The notes under the pieces: model-generated
Database searches by the model: none
What the model saw: only the letters and a program-made list of their open reading frames with translations
What the model was told of the DNA's origin: nothing
DNA from: Limnospira platensis
GTDB lineage: Bacteria; Cyanobacteriota; Cyanobacteriia; Cyanobacteriales; Microcoleaceae
Length of the DNA stretch: 64,000 nt
Assembly (NCBI RefSeq): GCF_046480435.1
Contig: NZ_PKGC01000005.1
Reading direction: 5' to 3' (one strand)
Made by a program: the position numbers and the translations under genes
In this document: positions 9,516 to 18,997 of the stretch, piece by piece
Layout of the letters: every line of letters begins with the position of its first letter
Numbering within the stretch: the stretch's first letter is position 1

Positions 9516-9743
9516 TTATGATGGAGTTTGTTGCAACTCTGGTCTTTCTTCCGCCACAATAGCCCCTTCTACCGGACAGACCTGTAGACAAATCCCGCAA
9601 TCAATACAAGTATCGAAATCAATCCAATACCAATCAGTCCCCTTAGTATTCTTACCAGGACCGGGATGGATACAAGCCACCGGACAAGCGCCAACACAAT
9701 CAGCGACCCCTTCGCAGACATCAGTAACAATAGTATGAGCCAT
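9516..9743 (-). CDS. Small 2[4Fe-4S] ferredoxin
   Basis: 75 residues. The second cluster motif is a perfect CIDCGICLQVCP. The first is CEGVADCVGACP, with CVGAC giving the CxxxC portion and a longer first loop, followed by a conserved HPGPGKN segment. This is the bacterial 7Fe/8Fe-type low-potential ferredoxin pattern, distinct from PsaC. It is a soluble electron carrier; its partner is not identifiable from context, since its neighbours (a transpeptidase-like gene and radA, both on the minus strand) are unrelated. Confidence 0.85.
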   Translation of the reverse strand: MAHTIVTDVCEGVADCVGACPVACIHPGPGKNTKGTDWYWIDFDTCIDCGICLQVCPVEGAIVAEERPELQQTPS

Positions 9744-9805
9744 AATAAATTCCCCTTTGATAACGCACTGACAAACTAGCCGTTTATACCTAGTCTCAGC
9801 CTAAC

Positions 9806-11545
9806 TCAAAAACCGATATCATCATCATCAAAATCATCACCAAAACCCTCCGACACATTTGGCGGTTGAGTAGGGATAGAAGCAAGAATCGCATCAATCA
9901 CCCGACCCACGGGCAAAATTTGCATTCCCAAATCCTCTGGTTTTTGTCCCTTGGGTACAATAGCGCGTTTAAAACCCAACTTAGCCGCCTCCCGCAATCT
10001 TAACTCTAATTGTGAAACCGGGCGCACCTGTCCGCCTAATCCGACTTCCCCGATTAAAATGGTGCGAGGATCAACAAGGCGATCGCGGAAACTAGCGACA
10101 ATGGCGATCGCCACCCCCAAATCCGCCGCCGGTTCATCCACCTTTAACCCTCCCACAGAAGCCACAATCGCATCTAACTTAGAAAGAGGGATACCAACGC
10201 GCTTTTCCAGAACCGCCAAAATCTGCATCAAACGGCTACTATCAACCCCCGTAGTCGTCCGTCGCGCCGACCCATAACTAGCAGGACTCACCAAAGCCTG
10301 GATCTCGACCACAATAGGTCTAGTTCCCTCCATAGAGACAATAGTGGCAGTTCCCGGCGAGCAATCATCGCGATTTCCCAAAAACAATTCCGACGGGTTA
10401 GAAACCTCTTGTAAGCCGTGGGAAACCATCTCAAACACGCCAATTTCATGGGTAGCGCCAAATCGATTTTTCATCGATCGCAATAGACGGTGAGACGCAA
10501 AGCGATCGCCCTCAAAATACAATACCGTATCAACCAAATGTTCCAAAACCCTCGGACCCGCCAGGCTGCCATCCTTAGTCACATGACCCACAATCAACAA
10601 AGTAATATTTTCCCGCTTCGCCACCTGCATCAAAGCCGAGGTACATTCCCGCACCTGAGCCACAGAACCCGGAGCCGATGTTAGACTAGCAAAATAAACA
10701 GTTTGAATACTATCGATGATCGCCAGGGTGGGTTTCAGAGATTCCAACTCCCGCAGGATGACCTCTAAATCCGTCTCTGGGAGCAAAAATAAATCCTGCT
10801 CTTCCTCACTATTCTGGCTATTCTGGCTATTTTGACCATTTTCCGACTCTGGGGATAATTCCGGTGGCGACTCAGCCGAAGATAAATTACCATTTCCTGT
10901 AGCGAGGGATGTCTGGTCAAGGCGTTGGTTTCGTAACTGTTGGGTAAACGGGTCAACATTAGTAACTTCCACAGCATCTGAACTATGGTGGTTATTTACT
11001 TGTGCATGATTGTCAGTCTGTAAGTCATCATCACCATCACCATCATCATCAGCCACATTAGCCACTGATTGAGCATTCCATAAACGCTGCGATCGCAATT
11101 TTACCTGTTGTCCAGATTCTTCCGCCGACACATACAGCACCATGGCATGATGGGATAAACTATTAGCCACCTGTAGCAGTAAAGTAGACTTACCAATACC
11201 AGGTTCACCGCCAATCAACACCAACGACCCCGGAACAATGCCACCCCCCAACACCCGATCCAACTCTCCATATCCAGAAGGGATGCGCGATTGAGTCTGA
11301 TCAGAAATCTGGGACAGCCTAAATGATAACCTCGGTTGTCCCAGGTTCGGCTTATGTTCCCCATCCTCAGTTAAGCCAGATCCCAACTCGCTCCAGCTAA
11401 ACCGCTGTAGAGACGGCGTAGGCGATGGTTCAACCACCTGTTCTACAAGAGAATTCCAGGCTTGACAATTGGAACAGCGACCAAAGTATTGGGAGAACTC
11501 GGCCCCGCATTCACGACAAACATATAATGTTCGAGGCTTGGGCAT
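9806..11545 (-). CDS. radA: DNA repair ATPase RadA (Sms) with a long acidic insert
   Basis: Domain order is clear: a zinc finger with Cys 10, 13, 24 and 27, a RecA-like ATPase with Walker A GGEPGIGKST (about 112-121), the RadA-specific KNRFGATHE motif, and a C-terminal Lon-protease-like domain (GGLKVDEPAADL). It acts in recombination, processing branched intermediates. The length of 579 exceeds the usual 450-500 because about 100 residues rich in Asp, Asn, Gln and Ser are inserted after LRSQRLW (about 150-265), between Walker A and Walker B. A compositionally simple insert like this is probably a surface loop. The C-terminus is also acidic (DDFDDDDIGF). Confidence 0.93.
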   Translation of the reverse strand: MPKPRTLYVCRECGAEFSQYFGRCSNCQAWNSLVEQVVEPSPTPSLQRFSWSELGSGLTEDGEHKPNLGQPRLSFRLSQISDQTQSRIPSGYGELDRVLGGGIVPGSLVLIGGEPGIGKSTLLLQVANSLSHHAMVLYVSAEESGQQVKLRSQRLWNAQSVANVADDDGDGDDDLQTDNHAQVNNHHSSDAVEVTNVDPFTQQLRNQRLDQTSLATGNGNLSSAESPPELSPESENGQNSQNSQNSEEEQDLFLLPETDLEVILRELESLKPTLAIIDSIQTVYFASLTSAPGSVAQVRECTSALMQVAKRENITLLIVGHVTKDGSLAGPRVLEHLVDTVLYFEGDRFASHRLLRSMKNRFGATHEIGVFEMVSHGLQEVSNPSELFLGNRDDCSPGTATIVSMEGTRPIVVEIQALVSPASYGSARRTTTGVDSSRLMQILAVLEKRVGIPLSKLDAIVASVGGLKVDEPAADLGVAIAIVASFRDRLVDPRTILIGEVGLGGQVRPVSQLELRLREAAKLGFKRAIVPKGQKPEDLGMQILPVGRVIDAILASIPTQPPNVSEGFGDDFDDDDIGF

Positions 11546-11696
11546 TGTTTAAAATAGTGGCTGTACAATGCTTATTGTATATGCAAACAATGGGATCAAC
11601 ACGCGCTATATCCGACCCGCACAATAGAGGCGATCGCACCTACAGTTAAACTATATGAAACCAAGTCTAGTCTTATAGAGGGAGTATTGAGGTCAA

Positions 11697-12428
11697 TTGG
11701 AAAACCATAAGGAAAGAATTTTAGTTGTCGATGACGAGGCCAGTATCCGCCGGATTTTGGAAACTCGCCTTTCCATGATCGGTTACGATGTAGTAACTGC
11801 CGCCGACGGGGAGGAGGCTTTAGAAACCTTCCGCCTGACAGAACCTGACCTCGTGGTTTTGGATGTGATGATGCCTAAACTAGATGGCTACGGAGTTTGT
11901 CAGGAATTAAGGAAGGAGTCTGACATCCCCATTATTATGCTCACCGCCTTGGGGGATGTCGCCGATCGCATCACCGGGTTAGAATTAGGCGCTGATGATT
12001 ATGTCGTCAAACCCTTTTCACCCAAGGAACTAGAGGCCCGTATCCGTTCCGTCCTGCGCCGCATTGATAAAAATGGCGCTTCTGGAATTCCCAGTTCTGG
12101 AGTTATCCAAATTGCCAGTATTAGGATTGACACCAACAAGCGACAGGTTTACAAAGGTGATGAACGCATCCGCTTAACCGGGATGGAGTTTAGCCTATTG
12201 GAACTCTTGGTCAGTCGGTCAGGAGAACCCTTTTCCCGATCCGAAATTCTCCAGGAAGTTTGGGGATATACTCCCGAACGCCATGTTGATACTCGCGTCG
12301 TCGATGTGCATATTTCCCGGCTCAGAGCTAAGTTAGAAGATGATCCTAGCAACCCAGAACTGATTTTGACCGCTCGCGGTACTGGCTATTTATTCCAGCG
12401 CATTATTGATCCTTCAGAAGTGGGTTGA
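11697..12428 (+). CDS. rpaB: OmpR-family response regulator RpaB
   Basis: An N-terminal receiver domain (phospho-acceptor Asp about 56 in VVLDVMMPK, Lys in VVKPFSPKEL) is followed by a winged-helix DNA-binding domain (about 140-238). The sequence ILVVDDEASIRRILETRL and the overall length match RpaB (Ycf27), the essential cyanobacterial regulator of high-light and photosystem genes that binds HLR1 repeats. The start is TTG at 11697, with GAGG about eight bases upstream; no ATG fits near the conserved N-terminus. A ccb-like gene follows 34 bp downstream on the same strand. Confidence 0.9.
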   Translation: MENHKERILVVDDEASIRRILETRLSMIGYDVVTAADGEEALETFRLTEPDLVVLDVMMPKLDGYGVCQELRKESDIPIIMLTALGDVADRITGLELGADDYVVKPFSPKELEARIRSVLRRIDKNGASGIPSSGVIQIASIRIDTNKRQVYKGDERIRLTGMEFSLLELLVSRSGEPFSRSEILQEVWGYTPERHVDTRVVDVHISRLRAKLEDDPSNPELILTARGTGYLFQRIIDPSEVG

Positions 12429-12462
12429 TCGGATCTCAGTTGTCCTTTAGAGCTTCTCATAA

Positions 12463-13134
12463 ATGGCTCAAATAAATTCTAACCGAGTTCTGCGACTTTT
12501 GCCCCTGGTGGTGGGGGGTTTAGGGGGGGTGCTATTGCTCGTCAATCGTTTAGAAACCCCCCAGATTTTGGACTCTCAAGCCCGCTCGGATGCCTTGGGA
12601 GTCATATTAAGCGCTTTGTTGATTTTGACCGGCTTACTGTGGCAGCAAATTCAACCTATCCCACCGGAGGCTGTGGAGTTGGAGGGTCGCCAAGGTTTTG
12701 AACTCAAGCCGGATTTGCCCGATCCGGTCAAAACTGAACTGGCTTGGGCCTCTCTGATGCTGTTAACTAATACTGTCACCCGATCGCTTTTGGTGGTTTG
12801 GGATGCTCAGGTGTTACTCCGACGCGGCGTTTTGGGGGTTAATTCTCAGGTGCAACCCGGACCTATTGTTAAACGGGTTCTCGATACCCACAAACCGGTT
12901 TACTTGGTCAATTTGGCCTTGTATCCCGGAAGGGTCGAGTTTGACTATTTACCTCCTAACACTCAGGGTGTCATCTGCCAACCTATGGGCGATCGCGGTG
13001 TCTTGATTTTGGGGGCGAATACTCCCCGCAGCTATACCAAACAAGATGAAGTTTGGATTGAGGGAATTGCGGATAAATTGGCTGATACTTTGGATCGCTT
13101 TGGTGGGTCCGATGACACCAAAATTACAACTTAG
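12463..13134 (+). CDS. Cofactor assembly of complex C subunit B (CCB2/CCB4-like)
   Basis: Two N-terminal membrane helices (about residues 10-28 and 42-62) are followed by a soluble domain containing WDAQVLLRRGVLG and a C-terminal SYTKQDEVWIEGIADKLADTL. This matches the CCB2/CCB4 family, which works in covalent attachment of haem c(i) to cytochrome b6 on the stromal side of the thylakoid. The 223-residue length is normal. It sits between rpaB and a DUF456 gene on the same strand with short gaps, so co-transcription is likely. Confidence 0.75.
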   Translation: MAQINSNRVLRLLPLVVGGLGGVLLLVNRLETPQILDSQARSDALGVILSALLILTGLLWQQIQPIPPEAVELEGRQGFELKPDLPDPVKTELAWASLMLLTNTVTRSLLVVWDAQVLLRRGVLGVNSQVQPGPIVKRVLDTHKPVYLVNLALYPGRVEFDYLPPNTQGVICQPMGDRGVLILGANTPRSYTKQDEVWIEGIADKLADTLDRFGGSDDTKITT

Positions 13135-13148
13135 AAATGGGGTAGACA

Positions 13149-13670
13149 ATGTTATTTTTATACTGGGTATTGGTGCTGGTAATGCTCCTGGGGGTCATCG
13201 GAGCCGTCGTTCCGGGGCTGCCTGGGTCGGGTCTGATTGTTACCGCTATTTTGATTTGGGCTATCTTTGCTGGTTTTTCCGGTATGGGCTGGCCTATTGG
13301 TGTGGCGATCGCTGTCCTGCTTTTAAGTGTCGGTGTTGAATTCCTCAGTGCTTATCTGGGTGCTAAAAAAGCTGGCGCTAGTAAATGGGGACAAATTGGC
13401 GCAATCATTGGCTTATTATTGGGGTTCTTTGGTCTCTTACCAGCTTTGCCTTTTGGCGGACCCTTATTAGGACTGTTAATCGGTCCTTTGGTCGGCGCTT
13501 TTGTTGGAGAATTTCTCTATCGTCGGGATTTAGTCTTAGGTCTGCGGGTGCGCTCCGCAGTTAAGGCGGCGATCGGGATTTTTGTCGGGACCGTCCTCGG
13601 TAATTTACTTCAAGGGGTTTTAGCTTTCGCCTCCGTAATAGTTTTCCTGACCAGCACCTGGCCCTATTGA
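13149..13670 (+). CDS. DUF456 family small membrane protein
   Basis: 173 residues that are almost entirely hydrophobic, with four or five membrane segments and repeated glycine-rich turns (GLPGSGLIVTA, AYLGAKKAGASKWG, GPLVGAFVGEF). These are hallmarks of DUF456, a family of unknown function found widely in bacteria. It begins 14 bp after the ccb gene stop, so it is probably in the same transcript. Confidence 0.75.
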   Translation: MLFLYWVLVLVMLLGVIGAVVPGLPGSGLIVTAILIWAIFAGFSGMGWPIGVAIAVLLLSVGVEFLSAYLGAKKAGASKWGQIGAIIGLLLGFFGLLPALPFGGPLLGLLIGPLVGAFVGEFLYRRDLVLGLRVRSAVKAAIGIFVGTVLGNLLQGVLAFASVIVFLTSTWPY

Positions 13671-13720
13671 AAAAGAAGACGTAGTTAGCGATCGCTTTAT
13701 AGATTCAGGGGTGAATATCT

Positions 13721-14092
13721 ATGGACCTTGTGTTTGAGTCCACTGATGAGTTTAATCAGGACTTAGCTAAATTTACCCAGGAAGAACAATTAATTATCCT
13801 CAAGGAACTTGAACATTGGCTTCCCTTATTATTAACTAACTCTAGTCTGCGGAGTAGACGACTTCATCAGTTTTGTCAATTTCATCTCAAAGATAACTAC
13901 CGTTCTTCCCTATACTCATTTATTGTTAACTACTACCTGCGCGTAATTCTCACCATTGACGAAGACCCCCTATTTAATCGCCTGTCAATCACCCTATTTA
14001 AAGCCATAGAAAGCCGTCATGCTGCTACAGCTTATCGACAGGTCGGCAACTCCATCTATGAAAAAATAATTGACCATAAGGATAGTTATTGA
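13721..14092 (+). CDS. Hypothetical protein, possibly RelE/ParE-fold
   Basis: 123 residues, not confidently recognised. The alternation of helices (FNQDLAKFTQEEQLIILKELE) followed by beta-rich VNYYLRVILTIDEDPLF is the arrangement of RelE/ParE-type toxins, where the later strands carry a conserved dxDP segment. The stop codon overlaps the start of the following gene by one base (TGATG), so the two are translationally coupled. A toxin-antitoxin or related pair is possible but unproven. Confidence 0.55.
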   Translation: MDLVFESTDEFNQDLAKFTQEEQLIILKELEHWLPLLLTNSSLRSRRLHQFCQFHLKDNYRSSLYSFIVNYYLRVILTIDEDPLFNRLSITLFKAIESRHAATAYRQVGNSIYEKIIDHKDSY

Positions 14093-14427
14093 TGTTATCA
14101 CCATTTCCCCCATTAATTGACGAGCGCGGTATTATTCGCCAAGCTATGGCAGTTTTTTCCGAACCTCAGCAACTGAAATTTTTGGCGGCGATCGCGGAGT
14201 TACAAAATCCCCAATCCTATCAAAATCAATACTTTCCTATGAGTCGCCTCAAGCGATTAAAGGGGACTCACGCTAAGATTTACACCGTAGATATTGACCC
14301 GACATCAAAATGGATGTTTTACATTGAATATCAAAATGGTAATATCTATTTACGGGAACTTTATAAGCATACCAATAATCAGGCAAAAACCAGCTTGGAT
14401 ATTATTGCAGAAGTCAATGATTTCTGA
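14092..14427 (+). CDS. Hypothetical protein coupled to the preceding gene
   Basis: 111 residues starting at ATG 14092, which overlaps the stop of the upstream gene. It contains a helical first half and a beta-rich second half (HAKIYTVDIDPTSKWMFYIEY), similar in layout to the upstream protein and to RelE-like folds. It has no signal peptide or membrane segment. If both are RelE-like, this would be two toxin-type proteins together and not a standard toxin-antitoxin pair. Confidence 0.55.
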   Translation: MLSPFPPLIDERGIIRQAMAVFSEPQQLKFLAAIAELQNPQSYQNQYFPMSRLKRLKGTHAKIYTVDIDPTSKWMFYIEYQNGNIYLRELYKHTNNQAKTSLDIIAEVNDF

Positions 14428-14488
14428 GGTCTAATCATCAGCCGAGACCAGGCTAGGCTGGTCTCTACAGTAACCCATTGATAATTAA

Positions 14489-15088
14489 TTAGGAATTCGG
14501 ATAACTAACTTGTTGGCGTTGCAGATGATACATATGGTTAAAGAGTTGCCAACAATATTCCTGAGTTAAACCACAGGTAACAGCACCCCGTAAAACCACA
14601 TTAAAATACCAATCATTCGGGGCTAATTCTTGGGCGAGTTTATTAATTACCATATAAGTCCGCACATTTTGATAATCCTTACCCAGAGAATGTACCTCAA
14701 TCATTTCTGGGCGATATCCGCCAATATGAACCTGTTTATCCGGGTCAATTCTTACTTCTTCCCGTTCATCAAGGCGATCGCTTAAACGCCAAGGAAGTCG
14801 ATATAACACCCCTTCCACAGAAGAATTAGCATCTTTAACTATATCCAAAGCCCCACAATTGCGCCGCCGGGAATGCCGATAAAACCCCAACCGATAACCC
14901 TGTAGAGTAGCAGGTCCGATCACATAGGAATGAGTAGGTTCACCTAGAGTCCGCTGCAAATCCACCGGACACATACAAGAACCGTAGGCGAAATAATAAA
15001 AACTCGGTTCAGCATGAGAAGTTGAGATGAATTTTTCGTCCCACTGAATGGGATCTATAGATTGAATCGTATCTGTGTCAGAGTTCAA
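14489..15088 (-). CDS. Gamma-glutamylcyclotransferase-like protein
   Basis: The segment FYYFAYGSCM is the substrate-binding YGSxM loop of the GGCT/AIG2-like cyclotransferase fold, and the later EGVLYRLPWRLSDRLDEREEV carries the conserved catalytic-type glutamate region. The family makes 5-oxoproline from gamma-glutamyl groups or acts on similar substrates. I chose TTG 15088 because AGGAGG lies 9 bases upstream of it; an ATG at 15139 would add 17 residues with no recognisable motif. A member with altered specificity is possible, because cyanobacterial homologues are poorly studied. Confidence 0.7.
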   Translation of the reverse strand: MNSDTDTIQSIDPIQWDEKFISTSHAEPSFYYFAYGSCMCPVDLQRTLGEPTHSYVIGPATLQGYRLGFYRHSRRRNCGALDIVKDANSSVEGVLYRLPWRLSDRLDEREEVRIDPDKQVHIGGYRPEMIEVHSLGKDYQNVRTYMVINKLAQELAPNDWYFNVVLRGAVTCGLTQEYCWQLFNHMYHLQRQQVSYPNS

Positions 15089-15247
15089 TGTTACTTCCTC
15101 CTGTCCTAGGTGACACCCCCATATTTTAGCAAAATGCACTCAAGTTCATGTATCACAAATAACTATTTTTCAGGCTCAATATACTAGATCATAGTGATTT
15201 TGCTATATCCTTGATACTGTAGTTAATTAGTCCCAGGAGCTAAAACT

Positions 15248-16627
15248 ATGCAGGAGATTGAGGAAAAGAGTTCCCGGAGTGAATTGCGGGCAATTGTCAG
15301 GGAACAATTGCGACTGTTATTAGAAGATCGCAACTGGGAAGGTGCTAAAACTCTATTATTGCCAGTGCAGCCTGTCGATATTGCTGAAGCCATAGATGGG
15401 TTGCCCAAAGCCATGCAATTGACTGCTTTTCGTTTACTTTCTAAAGCAGAAGCCGTAGAAGTTTATGAACACCTTTCTACAGATATTCAACAGTCTTTAA
15501 TTGAGGAGTTTAGAGATTCCGAATTATTAGAGATTGTCAATAGTATGGCTCCCGACGATCGCGCGGGTTTATTTGATGAATTACCCCCTCGGTTAGTGCG
15601 GCGGGTTCTCGCCCAACTTTCACCCGAAGAACGTCAAGCCACCTCTCAGTTATTAGGTTATCAGGCGGGAACAGCCGGCCGTCTCATGACCCCTGAATAT
15701 ATCGCTTTGAGGTACAATTTAACCATTAAAGAGGCATCCGATCGCATTAGACAATTAGCACGCGATCGTGAAGTGAGTTATTATGTCTATGTAGTTGATG
15801 AACAACGGCGGTTAATGGGAGTCGCTTCTCTGCGGGATTTATTATTAGCTGACCTTGAGCAATTCCTAGGTGATATCATTAATCCCGATGTGGTTTTTGC
15901 CCAAACAGATACAGACCAGGAAGAAGTCGCCCGTTCCATTCAACGTTATGATTTAGTTGCTTTACCTGTGGTCGATCGCGATCATACCTTAGTCGGAGTC
16001 GTAACCGTAGATGATGCGATCGATATTTTGCAAAAGGAAGCCACCGAAGATATTTATATTATGGGTGCCGTCAGGTCCGAGGGGGAAAGCTATTTTCAAT
16101 CCAATTTAGCCACCATTACCCGTAAACGTATCCCCTGGCTATTTATTTTGTTAATCACCAACACCCTAACTATTTTTGTGATGAGCAATTTTGAAGCCGT
16201 CCTTGATGAAGTCGTCGCCTTAGCCTTTTTTACCCCTCTGTTAATTGATGCTGGCGGTAATGTCGGTGCCCAGTCTTCAACCGTCGTCATTCGCGGGTTA
16301 AGTACCGAAGAATTGAAATATAAAAAACCCCTTTGGGTGATTATGCGCGAGTCCATGACTGGCGGACTTTTGGGCATTTTATTAGGGGTAGTAGTAATTG
16401 GGATGGTGTTTGTCTTTTTAGGACAAGTTGAAATCGGTTTAACCGTGGGGATTAGTTTACTGTGTATTACTATTATTGCCGCCACCGCCGGGGCGGGATT
16501 ACCCTTTCTGTTTCATTCCTTTGGGTTAGATCCCGCCTTGATGTCCTCTCCTTTTATTACTACCATTGTCGATATTTTGGGGATCTGGATTTATTTAAGT
16601 ACCGCCAAATTACTCCTCGGTCTTTAG
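15248..16627 (+). CDS. mgtE: Magnesium transporter MgtE
   Basis: The full MgtE architecture is present: an N-terminal helical domain (about 10-130) with PDDRAGLFDELP, two CBS domains (about 135-260) that sense cytoplasmic Mg2+, and a C-terminal five-helix pore domain (about 290-459) with the selectivity signature DAGGNVGAQSS. Length 459 is normal. It moves Mg2+ across the plasma membrane, closing when internal Mg2+ is high. The last 18 bases overlap the end of the convergent obgE gene. Confidence 0.93.
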   Translation: MQEIEEKSSRSELRAIVREQLRLLLEDRNWEGAKTLLLPVQPVDIAEAIDGLPKAMQLTAFRLLSKAEAVEVYEHLSTDIQQSLIEEFRDSELLEIVNSMAPDDRAGLFDELPPRLVRRVLAQLSPEERQATSQLLGYQAGTAGRLMTPEYIALRYNLTIKEASDRIRQLARDREVSYYVYVVDEQRRLMGVASLRDLLLADLEQFLGDIINPDVVFAQTDTDQEEVARSIQRYDLVALPVVDRDHTLVGVVTVDDAIDILQKEATEDIYIMGAVRSEGESYFQSNLATITRKRIPWLFILLITNTLTIFVMSNFEAVLDEVVALAFFTPLLIDAGGNVGAQSSTVVIRGLSTEELKYKKPLWVIMRESMTGGLLGILLGVVVIGMVFVFLGQVEIGLTVGISLLCITIIAATAGAGLPFLFHSFGLDPALMSSPFITTIVDILGIWIYLSTAKLLLGL

Positions 16628-17620
16628 GTCATCCAAAAATCGCCAAACTTCCTGTAAAAGTGCATCCAAACCAATGCGGGCTACAGCCGAAATTAGGAAG
16701 ACTTTAACCCCGGCGATCGCCTCAAGTTGAGATGCGATCGCCTTAGTTCTTTCCTCCGAGTCGCCCGCCGCATCAATTTTATTAATAGCCAGAATTTGCC
16801 GCCGCCTTTCCAAACCCCGCCCATAGGCATTTAACTCCTGTTGAATAATTTGATAATTAGCGATCGGGTCAGTATCGGTAATATCAATCATGTGTAGGAC
16901 AATGCGGGTTCTTTCGATATGGCGCAGAAACTCATGGCCCAGTCCAGTGCCTCGGTGTGCCCCTTCAATCAATCCCGGAATATCCGCAAATACCGTCCCA
17001 TCTCCCGTTGGTTTACGCACTACTCCCAGGTTAGGAATTAACGTAGTAAAAGGATAATCCGCCACCTTGGGACGAGCTGAAGATAGTGCCGAAATCAGAG
17101 TTGATTTTCCCGCATTCGGTAAACCAATAATCCCCACTTCTGCCAACAACTTTAACTCTAGTCGTAGTCGCCGACTTTCTCCTGGTAGTCCCGGTAAAGC
17201 ATAATCAGGGGCGCGGTTTTGGTTACTGAGAAAATGAGTATTTCCCAAACCGCCTTTACCCCCAGCCGCCACGCAAAATTGCTGATTAGGGGTGACTAAA
17301 TCCACCATCACCTCTGAGGTATTCGCATCATAGACCACGGTACCACAGGGGACTTCGATAATGCGATCGCTTCCCGATGCCCCCGTTTGATTTTTCGGTC
17401 CTCCTCGTTTGCCATCATCAGCCTTAAAGCGACGGTTATACTGGAAGTCCAGGAGAGTTTGCAGGTCTTCCACAGCTTTGAGGATCACAGAACCCCCTCG
17501 GCCCCCATTGCCTCCCGCCGGACCCCCAGCCGGAACGTATTTTTCCCGGCGAAAGGCAACTATGCCATCTCCCCCTTTTCCCGCCTCTACTTCAATTTCA
17601 GTGCGATCAATAAACTGCAT
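16610..17620 (-). CDS. obgE: GTPase Obg (ObgE/CgtA)
   Basis: The glycine-rich Obg domain (about 1-158, with GGPAGGNGGRGG) is followed by a G domain with P-loop GLPNAGKS (166-173), switch region FTTLIPNLG, G3 DIPG and G4 NKID. It is a ribosome-associated GTPase needed for 50S maturation and stress control. At 336 residues it lacks the variable C-terminal OCT domain, as in many cyanobacteria. It is convergent with mgtE (18 bp overlap), and psb32 ends just upstream on the same strand. Confidence 0.95.
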   Translation of the reverse strand: MQFIDRTEIEVEAGKGGDGIVAFRREKYVPAGGPAGGNGGRGGSVILKAVEDLQTLLDFQYNRRFKADDGKRGGPKNQTGASGSDRIIEVPCGTVVYDANTSEVMVDLVTPNQQFCVAAGGKGGLGNTHFLSNQNRAPDYALPGLPGESRRLRLELKLLAEVGIIGLPNAGKSTLISALSSARPKVADYPFTTLIPNLGVVRKPTGDGTVFADIPGLIEGAHRGTGLGHEFLRHIERTRIVLHMIDITDTDPIANYQIIQQELNAYGRGLERRRQILAINKIDAAGDSEERTKAIASQLEAIAGVKVFLISAVARIGLDALLQEVWRFLDDLKTEE

Positions 17621-17640
17621 CGATTTAAATCAGCCCATTT

Positions 17641-18348
17641 TTAAGGCCGTTGAAGGTAATAATAAGTCGCCATAGGTGCGACTGTGGCAATTACTAGGAC
17701 TACCACAACTAAGATCGTCGCACTTTTGTCGTCCGTTTCTTCAGCGGATTTAAATGTACTGGCCACTTGCAGATTTTCCTGGAGTTTAGGCGCGCCCGGA
17801 TCTCCTTGTCCTGAAAGGACTTTGACTATACGATCTGTCGCCGCCAGGAAGGCTTCATTATACTTCTCACCTTCTCGCAGGGGAATCTGTAGGGTTTCGT
17901 TGGCTACACTATCAGCGATCGCACCACTTAGCAACGGTTTTACATTGTCTCCCGTATGGATAGCGCTATTATTGGTTTGGGTATCCACCATCAACAGAGT
18001 TTGATTAGCCGCCTCTTCTGCGGTGGGAAACCATTTCTCAAACAACTGATCAGTAAAACTTTGGGCTGTTTCTCCGTAGTCCAGGCGGCGGATCGTCACT
18101 AACCGCACCTCATACCCTGTCTGGTCCGCTAGTTTCTCCAGGCTTTGGTTAATTCTGCCTTCCGTAGCGCGACTGAGAATGTCCTCATCATCAATAATCC
18201 AAGTGCGATCGCCAGTTTTCAAGTCTGGCATTTGATAAACTCCTGTAGCCATAGCTGGCGCAGTGGACAATAGCAAGACCATGACTATTGCTATCATTCC
18301 CGCCAACAAATGCCACCATTTTGACATCACGTTAAGCTGTTGATTCAT
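17641..18348 (-). CDS. psb32: Photosystem II repair protein Psb32 (TPM domain)
   Basis: Signal peptide-like segment at about residues 12-35 ending PAMA, then a TPM domain (about 40-190) beginning VYQMPDLKTGDRTWIIDDEDILS, and a C-terminal membrane anchor (about 213-230). This is the layout of Psb32/TLP18.3, a lumenal protein involved in photosystem II repair and protection from photodamage. It is on the same strand as obgE with 20 bp between. Confidence 0.85.
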   Translation of the reverse strand: MNQQLNVMSKWWHLLAGMIAIVMVLLLSTAPAMATGVYQMPDLKTGDRTWIIDDEDILSRATEGRINQSLEKLADQTGYEVRLVTIRRLDYGETAQSFTDQLFEKWFPTAEEAANQTLLMVDTQTNNSAIHTGDNVKPLLSGAIADSVANETLQIPLREGEKYNEAFLAATDRIVKVLSGQGDPGAPKLQENLQVASTFKSAEETDDKSATILVVVVLVIATVAPMATYYYLQRP

Positions 18349-18490
18349 GCTGCCATAGTAATTTCTGTATCATTAGACCCCACTTTATCGCAAATTTAGC
18401 ATTAGCGATCGCTATACTTTCACATTAGTTAATCTTACCTATAACCCCTCATCGTCACCACATGATCACCCCGAAACCACCCTCCAACTC

Positions 18491-18997
18491 TCAGATTTCA
18501 GATCGAGCCGTCAGTGAACCCTTCCGTATATATTGTTTAAAGACAGGACATAAAGCGAAGGCCATTGTACCATTTTCGATAGTTTTTAGCAAGCATCGTC
18601 TCTGCAAAGATTGTAAACCTTTGATGATCTCGGTGGAGGATAGGGATAATTTTTCGTTTAACTGCGATCGCGACAGGGGACGGTCAACTTGGCTTAACTC
18701 TAAGGCGATCGCTTTTTCCCTGGAAGATAATCGCTCGAAAACTTCTCCTAATTGACTACTCATTAATTCCGTGATTACCGGGGTTTCTTCTGCCAAAAAC
18801 TCCGAGACTTTACCGCAAAACATATTCCTAATTAAATAGCAAATATCTTCCAAATAGACTGGATTTCCTTCGTATATTTCGATTAAATTTGACCAGCTTT
18901 CTCGGTCTGATAATTGCAGACTCTCTAAAATGTCTACACTATTTAAGCCGGATAAAGTTAAGGATTTGATAGGATATAGGTCATTATTGAGGGATAA
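18491..18997 (-). pseudogene. C-terminal part of a vWHTH-STAND ATPase, cut off by an in-frame stop
   Basis: Translation continues in the same frame directly after the TGA at 18998-19000, reading LSLNNDLYPIKSLTLSGLN and then through IYEGNPVYLEDICYLI to a stop at about 18491. This is the sensor/winged-helix end of an NB-ARC-type ATPase (LSGL, then GNPxxLEDI as in GNPLAL motifs). No start codon or ribosome site suggests separate translation. With the upstream part it makes a single gene of about 470 codons broken by one nonsense codon. Confidence 0.75.
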
